Shown: positions 10,559 through 22,257, numbered from the stretch's first letter. The stretch is DNA of 64,000 nt from Diaporthe sp. PMI_573 (GCA_021399435.1 JAJTUP010000040.1:1-64000), one strand, 5' to 3'. Notes: generated from the sequence alone by a model not told the origin. Program-made: numbers and translations.

Positions 10559-10854
10559 GATTGCAGACTCCCAGTGCCTGCCAGTCTGAGGGGGTTGGAT
10601 GGATTTTATTTCGCCCGGGGGGGACACACCCCAGAGGGCCTTTGCGCTAAGCTATTTTCGTTTCGTACGGTTCTTCCATAATCACCCGAAGCCCCACAAT
10701 TTCACTCTACTGACTGGTCCAATCTGATGTATATGCAGTGACAGGCCTGCTTGAAGGCCAATTTCTCCAAGTGTTCAGCATCCTATCCTCAGCAGCTGAA
10801 GCACGGTCTGCCAAAATGAGACTGTATGATGTTAGTAGGATTCAATCTGAATAG
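10559..10854. other. Copia 3' tail and junction
   Basis: This holds the presumed polypurine tract, a C/G run (CGCCCGGGGGGGACACACCCC), and then unremarkable sequence to the stop codon of the LINE relic. No LTR pair could be made with the 5' side. Confidence 0.35.
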
Positions 10855-11540
10855 TTAGTGTGCCTGAGGCTTCTGGTCCATGTCAAGCCTCCCCGTTGCA
10901 ATGGCAAATTTGATCGTCGCCCGTACTGCCCGCATGTCTGGTGTCCATTTGTCACCGTCAGACGCCGCCTTTCCCCCCAGGAAGTATGATAGGTTTCCCA
11001 TCTTTGTCTGTGAGCATCGCAACATGCCTTCCCGTTGCGCGGTCCATTTTGCGCAGCGGAATAGGAAGTGTTCCACTGTCTCTGATGCTAGCCCGCATTC
11101 GCAAGTGTCCGATTCCATCGTTCCTATCTTGCATAGAAAGCTGTTAAGTCTCACCATTCCGGTGCGGAGCTGTGATAGTACGTCTGCTTCCTTCCTCTTC
11201 AGCGGGTCATATAGAGTACGGGTATGCTTGCCTGGCAGTGCCGTATCTATCTGCTTCGAGCATTTCCCGACTCTTTCTGGTAGTGTTCTTGTTTGCCGCT
11301 GCTTGGTTATCGCTAGTCTTATCCTTGTGGATCTTGCTAGATGTGGTGGCACATCTGGTCTGCATTCTCCTTCTGTGGCCTTCCGCGCTGCTGCTTTGGC
11401 TTTTGGTCCCAGCGCAAAATCCTCTTCTCCTGCTGGAACCCACAACATCCGGAGAGAGTGGCCCTCGTCTTCGAGACGCTTCATATGGTCGTATATTTGC
11501 CGTATGATCTGTTGGCCGGATTGTTTTTTGCTCCCTCCAA
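10855..11540 (-). pseudogene. 5'-truncated LINE (Tad-like) ORF2 tail
   Basis: Reading leftwards, the frame contains the end of an RNase H domain (RMLWVPAGEEDFALGPKAKA) and then the cysteine/histidine tail (CECGLASETVEHFLFRC) that closes ORF2 of Tad1/I-clade non-LTR retrotransposons. The upstream reverse transcriptase and endonuclease are absent. LINE-like sequence ends near 11540, with unrelated codons before it, which is a typical 5' truncation. No poly(A) tail was seen below 10855. The fragment is not functional. Confidence 0.75.
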
Positions 11541-12226
11541 AATGCCCGGAGGCGCTTACGATGTGTCCGCCACCAACAACCCTCGCCCCAAGCCGAATAC
11601 AAAGTAGATCGGTCAACCCAAACCAACTGAACATGACGCGTATGGATAAGATCTACAGTGTAGGAAGCTGCCTGATGGGAGGTAAGAGGACCTAAGCGAG
11701 AAGTGAAGTGGCGTGATACTAATCTTGAACCCCAGGGCCTGATGTGAAGGATAAGGTTGACGGACGTGATGCTTTATCAGAACAGGATATAAAATGTTAA
11801 CAAGACCCCAGGTCTTTGAAAAGGAAAAAATTCTACCTTCATGGAAACAACATATTCTGCAATGAATGCTGTACAAACTATTGCTGTAATGATTGCGAGA
11901 AAGTTGTGGTAAAGGGGAAGGACAACATAAAGCTTGTGAAAATAATAAACGTACAATATCCAGGACCATCACTCCCCTCATTGCTTGAAGCGCTAGATCG
12001 ATTTTCACTTCTTTTGAGTAGATTGGCATCATGGTTGTTAATTTCTAGCGTGTTGAATATTTAAGTAGTTAGAATGATGCGAGACTAACGCGAAAAATGG
12101 GTGCGCGATCCGCACCAAAAACATTCCCGCCCACCAAAACTTTAAATTTTTAGACAGGCGCTGCAGCCACACTGCGCTGAAGCTTGGGCAATTTCGAGGC
12201 GCATCTCTTCCGCCAGGGTCTTCCTA
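11541..12226. other. Non-coding interval
   Basis: No coding motif was recognised. The part at 12090-12165 (GTGCGCGATCCGCACC and AT-rich ACTTTAAATTTTTAG) may be the 3' end of the adjoining pogo-like element, but no matching inverted repeat was found beyond its start codon. Confidence 0.3.
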
Positions 12227-13809
12227 TCACCTTTCACTTGCTCGAGAATACGTCTTGTCGATGAGGCCTTGTATTACCCAACGTCCTTCATGGACCTCAT
12301 CCCTCTGAAAGTATTCCAATGCGACCAAGCGAAAATATTCCCTCCTCTCACAATCGGAAAACTGTTTTGACGGACCTATAAGGCCAGACTTGCTATGCCG
12401 AACCCATCGGAACATTGGTTTATCAGATCGCACTATGTCGTTAGTAAAGGGGAGTGCTGGTAGCGAAGATGAATATGTAAGCACGAAGCTGTGATCTAAA
12501 CATGCCAGGAGTGCTTCATCACTCTCATCTATGTCAAATCCGGCACGCCAATCGCAAACTGGGCAAGGCGTTTTGTCAGACTTGAAATCAAAATCAAGTT
12601 TTGCATAGTCGTCAGGAAATTCGTCACTGTAACTCTGTCCTGAAGTTGCTCTCAGAAATGAGGTCATGGCGATTCTCCAAGGTGCGGGATCGAAAGTCTC
12701 TGGCAGATGGGACAGCCCGATGACGTACACAGCGTTCCAAAAGATAGCAATGCCAGTATTCGCACTTGATGCTCGTGGTACACGGACCTCCGTGATGGGT
12801 CCCGTCAGGGTAGACCTCCCGCGAAACAGTATCTCGATCTTTTCAGCCTTGTACGCCACCTTAAGCGAAGCAAATACACCCAAGTCTAAGGGTTGAAGTA
12901 TATGCGACGTGTGTGGCGGCAAGTAAACAACGTAGATCTTATTCGAAAAGCATTGCCACATAAACTCGAAGGTACAGTGGCTTTTGTGCCCGTCGACGAC
13001 GAGTAAACGCCACTCGTTTGGATCCCTTGGCTTCGTGTAAGGAATGAAGATCTTCTGAAGCCACTCGAGGGCAACAATGTTGTTTGTCCAGCCGTTTTCC
13101 GTCGCCGTAAACTCCAAGTCTCGTGACCTTCGAGGGTTTTAAACCACTGCTGCTGTACGCTTTTTCCCTTGAAGATCACAAATGGTGGGCACGCTTTGCC
13201 CGTGGCGGAGATACACTCAAGGAAGGAGGTCCAGACCTTCCCTCCATTGCTTTTCCGAGTGACGACCTTTCTTCCTTCGGGCCCAAGAACGACCCCATTA
13301 GATCCAGCGCCCTCAGCAATACCGCCCTCGTCGGCATTATGCCGATTTTCCGGCTTTACTTTAAGGACAACGGGCAGCCGAAGGAGGTTAAACCATGGCT
13401 TAATTATCTCTGTCGTAGCCCCGTTGACTCGGCTGAAGTGCATCTGACAGCTTCTGACACTATGAATCTCGGGGTTCCTCACGAGGAACGCTCTCAGCCA
13501 CTTCTTTCCAAGCGGTGGAGGGTGTTGCTGAGGAGCGGCGATCCGCGCCGCAAAAGCTCTCATCTCGAAATGGGTCAACGGCAGCCCCAGCGTTGCTTGA
13601 TTGAGAGAAAACTTAGTCAATTGGGTTTCTTGGGTCGATGATAACCTCATTTGCCAATTTGCCGCTTCAAAATGGCCCTGGGCGCCCTGGCGACGATTAT
13701 AAAGTGTACTCCTTGGAACACCCCAATGAGAGGAAGCCTCCCGCTCACTGGCGCCTGCTGTGATTGCCTCAAGTGCTGCCAGTACGTCATCTTCGGTATA
13801 CGGTTTCAT
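12227..13809 (-). pseudogene. Pogo/Fot-type DDE transposase, frameshifted
   Basis: The N-terminal part (13809 to about 13118) starts MKPYTEDDVLAALEAI, a Psq-type helix-turn-helix, followed by a CENP-B/Tc5-type DNA-binding region (PPLGKKWLRAFLVRNPEI) and the first catalytic Asp in HNADEGG. The frame then slips by one base near 13110-13118 (just after EGHETW). The second half continues with VALEWLQKIFIPYTKP, the second Asp in LLVVDGHKSH and the third in LQPLDLGVF, ending at 12227. The C-terminal region contains CPVCDW. One indel therefore separates the DDD triad across two frames. No confident TIRs were found. The 5' flank shares GC-rich motifs with the relic at 39069-39214. Confidence 0.85.
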
Positions 13810-15282
13810 TGAAAAATAAGGATGATGTCTGCAAAGTTTGAAGAGAAGAAAAAAATTACACGTTGAGAAAACGCGTTTTATGTAGGGGGGTGGACCTGAC
13901 GCGGTCGCGGGTGTGGAGTGGCCCGAATCAGGGGGGTGCCCGAATGTGGGCCGCCCAACTTAGTGCAAACGTCCGCGGATGCGCGTTTTTGCACTACTGC
14001 AGGCGAACTGGCGTGCGACTGCATCCCCGCGTGCAGAAAGCTCCACATCTGACCAGCCACCGACAAGGGCATTGTGTCTGTGCTTCTGACGTGTCATCCG
14101 GATTTCTTACGTTAAGCCCTTTTCCTCTCTCCCGACTTTCCCTCACCCCCCCCCCGGGCCCAATCCCGTTGCGTCCAGCCGAGCTCCCTAGCGGCGTGTC
14201 AAAAGTCAGGGTTCGGCGGCTGCGCAGGCGTTTGGTGCCATTGTCTAGTCCTCCATCTACTGTATGTACAGCACGGCTCAACCAACGTTGGATGAGACCC
14301 TGGGCTCAGAAATCACATCAGCCTCACAGTCCACAGTGCTCTTGGCGCGTTTTGACCACCTGTCAGAAAGCAAAGCAAAGCAAATTACATAGTCGGCCTT
14401 TCCTCTCGTACAGGTCACACCGAAACCAGTGCTACGTACGTAGCTTGAGCGGCCGCGGGTGCCGATCGACACGGAAGTTGAAGTAACGATAGGAGGTATG
14501 TCCAGCGTCTATTCTTCGTCCGGCATAGCACTTTTTCGTGGTGTCGCCGAAACCTGCCGCACTCGAGCATCGCTCCTGTGCGTTGCCCGTTCGACATTGC
14601 GGTACTACGTACAATACCATACGGTACAGTGCAGGTACTAACTACCCGTGCCCTTGACGGCACCCTTTCTATTCTTCTCTTCTCCACGCTACAGAACAAC
14701 CCCCGCGCGTAACCTCTATTCTCATCTCACACGAGACGAATTTCCTTCTCGTGAGCCTTGATCCCAGATCTCGGCACCTTACGATCTCTGGACGAGCAGG
14801 GGGGCTCGGCTTGTGGGTTGAGAGACGACCCTCGGCGCTTAAAATTCTAGTGAGCGAGGAAGTGAGCTGCGGGCAGAACAGCGCATCTTCGAGACTTGCC
14901 GGCACAATTGTCTCAACAATCACGCAACGCGCCCGCCTCAGTGAGGACGAGGGCTATCGACGCGGCTTCCCAGGTCTATCCTTTAATGTGGTCCATCTAG
15001 CACACAACTGTCGTTTGGGAAGGGGCTCTATCGACCGCTTCGTGGTACCACCCTTTCGCACCGCGGCCGAAGCACATTCGGCACCATCTTTTCTAGCTGC
15101 CGCAGGTGACATCTAGATCAGTCCAGGGACACAATAGCGAAAATCTTGCAAGGTCCAGCATATGTGCTCTTGCAGAGCGCCGGTTCACGAGGTCTTCGGC
15201 ATTGCCACCCTGGGGCCCACCACGAACTGCGCCGTGGGCATTGAGCATCGAGCTGCATGCGCACAGCTAATCATAATATTGA
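13810..15282. other. Long upstream region of the acetyltransferase-fusion gene
   Basis: No gene was recognised. It contains C-rich and CT-rich runs (C9 near 14147, CTCTTCTCC near 14675), and several short palindromes such as GCTACGTACGTAGC at about 14431. It probably holds the pogo 5' flank on the left and the promoter of the gene starting at 15283 on the right. Confidence 0.35.
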
Positions 15283-17581
15283 ATGACAATGACATCTTTC
15301 ACCGCTATGAACGGGGCTGACTCACCCAAGGCTGCCAATGCCAATGGGAACTCCACGGGTGCGAAGCGTGCAGGCTCCTCGGAGAGAACTAGAGGCCCAG
15401 CGCAGGACTCAGACCAGGCGCCGAAACAGCAGCCTTCAAGTGACGCCAACATCAGCCATAGGGAGCGGGACGATTGGGCCCCAGGCAGCCCAGGCCACGA
15501 CAGAGAGCCGTCGCCAGCGAAGTATGCGGACATGGAGAGGCCGCATAAGCGCAAGAGGTCAAGCTCTACCAAATCGCCCCGGACACTTGCGCAGACCGAG
15601 AGGCAACAAGAGGACGTCCGCCTGAAACGAGCACAGGAATCCGAACCAAGGGAGCGGGATCCGTATGAGCGTGATGCGCGAGGACGGCGGTATCGGTCGT
15701 ACGGCGATGATGGGCGGGACCGTGGACGTGAGGCGGAGCGTGAGCGGGATCGAGACTCGTGGTACTTCCCCCATGAGAGACGACACGAACAGGGTCCGTG
15801 CAGTTGTCCGCCCTCGCCCGATTCTGCGGACACCGAAGAGCAAATCGGAGATGCCCCGCGAAGAGTTACGGAGGACTATCCTCAAACCAGCCCGGATGGC
15901 GATGACATATCAAAGTCATACCCTGGACAATATACTCCAGAGCAGAGGAGGAATGGCGTTGTCCATTCAGACCCGAAGAAAAGGAAAAGGAACTTTAACA
16001 ACCGGACGAAGACGGGCTGCCTGACATGTCGGAAGAGGAAGAAGAAGTGCGATGAGGCCAGGCCAGAGTGTAAGTGTGATTGACTTATATTTGTCGAGCC
16101 GCTAAGAGAACGAACACTGCGTCTCGTATAGGTAGTAACTGTCTGAGGGGAGGCTTTGTCTGCGCTGGATACCCCCTACAACGAGAGACGTGCCCCAAGC
16201 CCGAGAACAAGGTGCAGACCATTCACATCGAGTCTAAAGACCCGAACTATGTGCCGCCAGGGGCGTACGGAATGCCACAGCCGGCCATGTTCCCGCGCCA
16301 GCAGGGGAATCGCGAGTCCTTACCGTCCTATCGAGGCCAGCCGCTACTGATCGAACCACCCCAGGGACGGCTCGTGTTCACCGACGACGATAGGCTCACA
16401 GCCTCGACCCTGCCGACCGACTCCGTGATGAATCCCAACGAGAAGCTGTCGGCGTTTTCCTCGGCGTACCCCAACAACCCGGCCGATGCCTTCATGACGC
16501 TCGTCAGCCTCTCACAGGTGCCGTTCCCAGAGCGGGCGCCCAAGGAGTACCAGCGCTTGCCGCCGCTGCACGAGCTCACCCGGACCGAGTCTGGCCTGAC
16601 GGAACAGAGGACGACGCTGCCGCACATCAACACCGTGCACGCAACGCGCACCAACAACCCGATAGCAACATCTCAGTCCGGCACGAACCCACAGGTAACA
16701 GCGCACCTGGCGCTGTCGCACACGTTACAGTTCCGCTCACCGATAGTACCGCCAGCCACTGCGGCAGATGGCGCAGCAGGCCGGGCGGCGAGCAGTGGCG
16801 GGCCCGGCAGCAGCATCAGCAGCAACAGTGTGCGGCTGGAGAAGAACGAGATGATTGCGGGGCGGCCATTCTACCCGTTCGAGAGGGAGCTCGTATTGGA
16901 GCGGGAGCGGTGCAGCGCGGCGTGCTGGCGCTTCAACAACAGCACGCACCCCAAAAAAGGGGTGTCCCCCGCCGAGCGGGCGCGGCTGTTCCGCGAGATC
17001 CTGGTGCCGCGAGACCCGATCCAGCTGACACCTGCGCAGTCGAGCCCCGTGACGCACACGGGGCGGGTGGGCGAGAACGTGGCGGTGGAGGCGCCGTTTA
17101 CGTGCGACTACGGCTACAACATCTCGATCGGCAAGAACACGGTGGTGGGGCGCAACTGCACGGTGCTGGACGCGTGCGAGCTCACCATCGGGAATAATGT
17201 TGTCATCGGGCCCAATGTCAACTTCTACACGACGACCACGACGACGGACCCGCAGCGGCGCAACGGGGCTCGCGGCCCTTGCACCGGCAAGAGCATTACC
17301 ATCGAGGACGACGTCTTTATTGGCGGGTCGGTGACTATCCTCGGGGGCGTGAGGATCGGCAGGGGCACGACGGTTGGCGCGTGGAGTCTTGTGACCCAGG
17401 TATGGTTTTATATCTTTCTTTCTATTCTCCTTTCTATCCCTCTCACTTTCTCAGGTTTATGCTTTTGATGATGATGATAATGGTAACTGACTGAGCTTGG
17501 TTACAGTCCCTACCCTCGCACGTCATCGTCGCCGGCCACCCCGCCAAGGTCATGAGGGGAATCGCTTCAATGTACCCATGA
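15283..17581 (+). CDS. Zn2Cys6 DNA-binding / maltose O-acetyltransferase fusion
   Basis: Three exons: 15283-16069, 16132-17399 and 17507-17581, with introns GTAAGT...TATAG (62 nt, phase 1) and GTATGG...TTACAG (107 nt, phase 0). The N-terminal 240 residues are charged and disordered, rich in R/D/E. A Zn2Cys6 cluster follows (CLTCRKRKKKCDE, then C.NCLRGGFVCAGY across intron 1). After a Pro/Ser-rich linker comes the Mac domain of maltose/galactoside acetyltransferases (PFYPFERELVLERER) and a left-handed beta-helix (ISIGKNTVVG, LTIGNNVVIG, ITIEDDVFIGG, VRIGRGTTVG). Where active enzymes usually have Y-T-x-x-H-P, this protein has FYTTTTTTDP, so the catalytic His appears to be gone. It may be a DNA-binding regulator using a dead sugar-acetyltransferase fold as a sensor or trimerisation module; that is inference. 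Confidence 0.85.
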
Positions 17582-19183
17582 GAATAGTGAGTAGGAAAGG
17601 GAGTGGTGTCCATGGCCTCGGCCGCGCTGCGCTAAGCTGCGCGACGACGTGGGAATAGTTTGCTCCCTGTCGAGCACGTAACAAGGCGAAAATGTGGGAC
17701 TATATTTGGTCTATCTCACAGTGCAAAATATGGTCCTGCATAATTGGGGGGGGGGGGAAGGAATCGCCATAAAGTACTCGAATCTCGGCGCGGCAAATAT
17801 TACGGGACAGGAAATCATCGACGTCGAGGACGCTGTTCGTATGAAAGCTGAGGCTGGCGTCGGCTTGGAGATTAGATGGAACATAGGGAGAAGCTGTCAA
17901 GTCTTCCCAAACATCAAAATCGATCTTCTCGATCGCTCTTTGCTACAGCGAGGTTGAGCCACCCACATGTTCTCTTCGTCTTTCAAAGCGGCTCAGCAAT
18001 GCCAATAAAGCTCCAAAATCGATAATCATTGCTGTCACACTGTTCTTACATGGTATTCGACAGTGTGATGCCATTGTGAACTAGTCCTAGCGAGTAAAGT
18101 CATCGATTCCTGCCTGAATTCTATGCAGTCTCGGCTTCAAAGGAATCGACCATCTTGTGTCCCTGCTACAGATCCTAGTCTGCGGCGATCAGTCATCAGG
18201 CAAAAGCTCTCCGGCGTGTCCTTTCTCCATTGCGGATGTCGGTAAGATGCATTTCATTCAATTCTGATGCATCAGGCTGACCTCTACTAGTTTCATGCGT
18301 GGTCTCCTGTGATTAACCCACTTGTGGCTGATGTGATTCAACACCCACTATCATATCTGGCTGGTCTGGCTGCCGTCTTCTGGATGACACACATCTACAG
18401 ATACCTTTTTATTTCTCTCTTAGAATTGTCAGGAGTATCACACCTCTTGGCGATGGCTATCTTGGGCCTGTTTGCCTTGCAAGTCCTCAACATAGCGACT
18501 TCTGCTTTTAGAGAGTGTGGGAGGTGCTGCTGGCTGAGAGACCGCAGGCAACTGGAGCTTGGCGATTGAGGAGCTCTATATCGCCGCCAATATAATCTCC
18601 CTTGTCGTATGTATTTGTAGTGTCAAAGTCCACTTTTTCCAGGTTTGCCTCTGCGACCTCAAGACACAGCGCTGGCGAGACGGCCAACATCTCCAGCGCT
18701 GACTTCAATTCAAGTAAGTCAAGTTCGGGGGTGTAACTTGATTACTTGAAATAAAATCGTCCGTGAACTTACTTAACTTGATTTGAATTGGTATACTTGA
18801 ATTAAAAGCGCTAGCCTGAGGCCAGGATGAAGCTATTGGTACTCTCACGCCTCCACTCCATCCCAACCCATCAGGTCTCCACCAAAACTGACGACCTCGC
18901 CCACAGTGATCGCTTGATGGCCTAGCCAATTCCGTAGGCACTGTATTTCCTCTATTATCTCGGGGCTTAAGCTGTACCTTTGCATTTTTCATCACATGTT
19001 GCTATTGTCATGTGCAACGAAAGGAACCTTGAGAGACCACTGCAGAGTGGCAACACAAGACAGCGCTGGGCCACGACCTGGCATTTTCAACAACAAGCAC
19101 GAAGTTGTCACCAACATGCACGCATGTCTAGAATACGCGTAAAATTGGTCAACAGAAATATACAGCTCAGCCTGCATGAGACT
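17582..19183. other. Intergenic region, no gene recognised
   Basis: It contains a G11 run near 17747-17757 and short frames. One frame at 18309-18569 has two hydrophobic stretches but starts at GTG and shows no family motif. The 18705-18800 part is a CAAGTCAAG-type tract listed separately. The rest shows nothing I can name. Confidence 0.35.
18705..18800. repeat. CTTGA/CAAGT low-complexity tract
   Basis: Alternating AAGTCAAGTT, TAACTTGATTACTTG, ACTTAACTTGATTTG and TATACTTGAATT units resemble the tracts at 240-375 and 27730-27846. The order suggests decayed tandem or inverted units. Confidence 0.5.
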
Positions 19184-20444
19184 TTAAGCTGCGCCATCTC
19201 TCCGCTTCACCAAATCTGTCTTGAAGTCCAGCCCAGCTTGCGTCCTCAGAACTCCGTACATGGACGATGAATTGAGTGGCCGGACCCAAGCGTCAGAGAC
19301 CTCCTTTGCCTCCTCGAGGTGCTTTTGCACCACCTCGCCGACCGGCAGGTTCGCCCCGGCATCGCGTGCGCACGCGAGGCCGTGTCCTACGTCCTTGAGT
19401 GCGAGGCTCAGGTCCGACCAGGGCCTCTGGTCCTTTGCTGGCATGTAGGCCCCGGTGGTCAGCCTCTTGGACATCGAGAGCGCCAGGGGCCCGTATTGCT
19501 GCTCGATCAAAGATTCCATTGCGCCGCAGCCGAGACCGGTCTTTTCTGCGAAGACGTGTGATTCGGCAACGACCTCCATCACTGCGGATCTTGTCAGTAT
19601 GTTGTGTTCACGTTATGCATATGTGTGTAGATGTGCGCGAGGATTCCGGGAAGGGTGGTCTCGTCCAAGAAGACGACCCAGGTTGGTCACTCACTCGCGG
19701 CGGTCATGAAGTTGCTGGAAGCCGAGCGTAAGCAAAAAGGTCATCGGCAAACGCCTGTCACAGGGAAGCTAATATTTCCGAGGTCACACAAACTCACCCT
19801 GCAGTCTTCAGCAGGCTGGCCTCCTTGACCTCCTCGCCGAGGCGGATGACACCCCTGCCCATGACACCAACCAGGAACGGGCTGACCACCCGGACTGCAT
19901 CTTCCGGCCCGGCCAGCACGAACAGGAGCCTCCCCTCGGCAGCGACCGGGCTAGCGCCGAAGACGGGCGCGGCGACGAATTCCGCACCCCTCGCGCGCAG
20001 CCGCGCCTGTGCCTCCCCAGAGGACCGCGGGTGGACGGTCGATGTGTCCACGACCACCTTGCCGGACAGGTCGGCCGCCCCGGCCCCTCCCCCGGCCCCT
20101 GCCCCGGCCCCGATGATGGCGTCCAGCGTAGCCGCCAGTGCCGAGTCGTCGCTGAGGGAGAGGAAAACCACGTCCGACCTGGATACGAGATCTGCCACGT
20201 TCTCGCATGGCACACCACCCAGACCTTGGAGCGTCTGCCCGCGGCTCATGGTTCGGTTGTGGTAGTTAAGGCTGGGGGCCCCGAGCTTGGACAGGTGGCG
20301 CTGGAGGTTATTGGCCATCGCCAGGCCCATGGACCCGAGCCCTACGATGAGTCAGAATCATGTAGTGGTCCGGGACGAGAGGGGCGGCGTACCGATCCAG
20401 GCCAGTCTTGCGTTCTCGACGGTTGCAATCGAATGCTCCTCCAT
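19184..20444 (-). CDS. Beta-hydroxyacid dehydrogenase (3-hydroxyisobutyrate dehydrogenase-like)
   Basis: Four exons: 20444-20393, 20341-19798, 19714-19695 (a 20-nt micro-exon) and 19581-19184, giving 337 aa with all junctions in phase. Introns are 51, 83 and 113 nt with GT...AG ends. The N-terminal Rossmann motif reads WIGLGSMGLAM across intron 1 and binds NAD(P). The substrate-binding loop is VVDTSTVHP, and the catalytic K-x3-N motif reads LLKTAGNFMTAA across introns 2 and 3. The helical C-terminal domain ends DLVKRRDGAA. The family oxidises 3-hydroxyisobutyrate-type acids to semialdehydes or reduces the reverse substrates; the exact substrate cannot be told. A Gly/Ala-rich insert (IIGAGAGAGGGAGAA) follows the Rossmann core. 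No lesion was seen, so the gene looks functional. Confidence 0.9.
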
Positions 20445-21163
20445 CGCTGCGAATCTCGGCTTTTTGGCCGCTGTCAAGTCGATTTAGGTATTCCAGTCCT
20501 CAGACTGAGATTTGGCAGGTTGAGTAGCCAAGACGTGAGCCTGTTATTCCCACGGAGTTCCAGCGTGACAAGTCCGTCATCCGAGATGCGAGCCAAGCCA
20601 CGATGAAGGCCGGAGCCGGAGCCGGAACACGCCGCACAACAGTGCCGGGGGATGCGGCCCCCGGCGGCAATTCCACCTCAATGTTTACCTCAACGTGCTT
20701 GTCGTTTGGGACTGACGGCGTATTGGCTCATGACATTCGAATGTACTGCTGTATTGGAAAAAGAGCCGATAACTAGCCCGAGCTTTCATCTGCGGATCTG
20801 GTCACTCCGAGGTCTCGGTTTAGCGTCCAGTTCGCCGAACTTCGCCAGGTAAAAAGGTCTACGCATTTCTTTGACAGTCTTCACAATGAAAATCAAGAAG
20901 ACGTTTCATGTTTTCAAGATTTTTCAAATTACTGCTGTATTAAAGGAAGGGTCTAATCAAGACAATGCTCCAACTTCCCAAGCCGGTCCATGCAATGCGC
21001 CCGTGATAATCGGATCAATGCCGCGAAATGCAAAACTAATCCCATGCAAAACCATCATTCGAATCATCATCTCATCTTTGTCGGCATGTGTTGCCAGGTG
21101 TGTTGTACTAAGGAGTGAAGCTATGCACGTGGTATGCGGCTAAGATCCAAATGCGACCGCCGT
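20445..21163. other. Intergenic region between dehydrogenase and HSP30
   Basis: No gene was recognised. The right part is the 3' flank of the HSP30 gene and the left part is the probable promoter of the dehydrogenase. Confidence 0.4.
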
Positions 21164-21829
21164 CTACTGGATGGCGATGCGGCGGCCCTCCTGCTTCTTG
21201 ATCTTCGGCACGGTGATGCTCAGGACACCGTTGTTGAGGTTGGCGGTGACGTGCTCCTGGTCGATGCGGCTAGGGAAGTTGAAGGTGCGGTGGAAGGAGC
21301 CGACGGACCGCTCCGAGACCCAGAACCTCTCGGCGGGCCTCGACACCTCCTGCTGCTTGTTGGTCTTGGTGACTTCTGTGGAGGTGCCCTGCTGCTTGGC
21401 CCTCTCGGCGTCCTCATCCTCGACGGTTGCCTTGTGGGAGTTGTTGTGCTCCTTGTCGCCCTCGGTGATGGCGCCGCTCATCTGGACGCTGCCATCCTCG
21501 TTGGGAGGGGTTCCCGAGGTGTAGTGACGCTCAACGCGGCCGGAAATGACGATTGTCGAGTCATCGGTGAACTCGATGTTGACGTTGTTCTTCTCAATGC
21601 CCGGGAGCTCACCGTGCAGCTCGTAGCTGTTCTCTAGCTCCTTGACGTCGAACTTGGGGGTGAAGGCAGGAAGAGAGGCAGCGCGGCGACCGGTCTGCCT
21701 CTGTCCTTGTCCTTGTCCTTGTCCTTGCTGGGTGACCTCCCGGGAGTAGTTGTCGTAGTCGTCCAGGAGACGGAAGAGAGGGGTGAAGGAGGACTCAGGA
21801 GCGAAGTAGGATCGAGGGAAGAAGGACAT
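21164..21829 (-). CDS. hsp30: Small heat shock protein, HSP20/HSP30 type
   Basis: The ATG at 21829 gives 221 aa beginning MSFFPRSYFAPESSF, the usual fungal HSP30 start; the longer open frame upstream begins at GTG and would be leader. A Gln/Gly run (QQGQGQGQGQRQ) precedes the alpha-crystallin domain (FDVKELENSYELHGELPGI, then a charged insert of about 50 residues). The domain closes with the AxxxNGVL-type motif (ANLNNGVLSITVP). Such proteins are ATP-independent holdases that bind unfolding proteins in the cytosol. The promoter contains a TATA box and two heat shock elements, so heat-inducible expression is expected. No damage was seen. Confidence 0.93.
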   Translation of the reverse strand: MSFFPRSYFAPESSFTPLFRLLDDYDNYSREVTQQGQGQGQGQRQTGRRAASLPAFTPKFDVKELENSYELHGELPGIEKNNVNIEFTDDSTIVISGRVERHYTSGTPPNEDGSVQMSGAITEGDKEHNNSHKATVEDEDAERAKQQGTSTEVTKTNKQQEVSRPAERFWVSERSVGSFHRTFNFPSRIDQEHVTANLNNGVLSITVPKIKKQEGRRIAIQ

Positions 21830-22003
21830 TTTGGCTGTGGTGGTGATAGGTCGAGAGATCTTGAGAGTGGTTGATGGTGTGCGAAGCGTGCGAGGAAGTT
21901 GCTTGTAGACTGTTTTTGTAGAGTGCATGAAGGTGTTTGCTTGATTGTCGCTGTCTTGGTGATGATGAGGAGCAGGTGGGAGGGAGGAGAGATTCACTGC
22001 ATC

Positions 22004-22009
22004 TTTATA
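22004..22009 (-). promoter_or_regulatory. TATA box of the HSP30 gene
   Basis: TATAAA on the minus strand lies 175-180 nt upstream of the ATG and about 32 nt downstream of the nearer heat shock element, which is the normal order for a heat shock promoter. Confidence 0.65.
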
Positions 22010-22040
22010 CTTGAGAAGAAGCGACGGTCATGGCATTGTT

Positions 22041-22053
22041 GAAGCTTCGCGAA
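22041..22053 (-). promoter_or_regulatory. Heat shock element, three perfect units
   Basis: GAAGCTTCGCGAA reads GAAnnTTCnnGAA, three contiguous inverted units of the HSF-binding site. Confidence 0.75.
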
Positions 22054-22257
22054 ATCCGTGGAACGGCGAGGCTGCAACGAGACGTAATCATCACGACACG
22101 TCCAGAAGGCTGTGGTAAAGCGTAGATTGTTCCACGGCCGTTTTCAGAGGTCACGCGTGACACTTGTCCCGGTGCGGCAACAGCGAGAAGGTTGGAGAAG
22201 GTGCGCGACGAAGTTCTCACCACTGCTGCAGTTTCGTGGTGCCGCTGGAAGCCGCTA

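Larger units (their letters stand above)
5541..10620 (+). mobile_element. Ty1/copia retrotransposon (LTRs not recognised)
   Basis: The element has the copia order of domains: gag, protease, integrase, reverse transcriptase, RNase H. The reading frames are essentially complete. A purine-rich CTGAGGGGG stretch at about 10587 could be the polypurine tract. I could not find matching direct repeats at 5541-5764 and after 10558, so the LTRs are truncated, diverged or outside the visible ends. The 5' end abuts an old gypsy LTR relic and the 3' end lies close to a LINE tail. The limits given are approximate. Confidence 0.8.

Noticed and set aside
5541..10854. Direct LTRs for the copia element
   Set aside because: No repeated stretch was found between the leader and the 3' tail, so LTR coordinates were not given.
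10880..11695. 271-codon plus-strand frame
   Set aside because: Antisense to the LINE ORF2 tail, which has recognisable RNase H and zinc motifs.
13123..13641. 172-codon plus-strand frame
   Set aside because: Antisense to the pogo transposase.
12080..13960. Terminal inverted repeats for the pogo copy at 12.2-13.8 kb
   Set aside because: I compared both flanks and found no convincing inverted match; only shared 5' flank motifs with the 39-kb relic remain.
18309..18569. Possible small membrane protein
   Set aside because: Starts at GTG, has no family motif and loses its hydrophobic character halfway; not enough to call a gene.
20031..20606. 191-codon plus-strand frame
   Set aside because: Antisense to the dehydrogenase exons with intact Rossmann motif.
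21134..21637. 167-codon plus-strand frame rich in Val/Leu
   Set aside because: Antisense to HSP30; the composition follows from the GC-rich coding strand.
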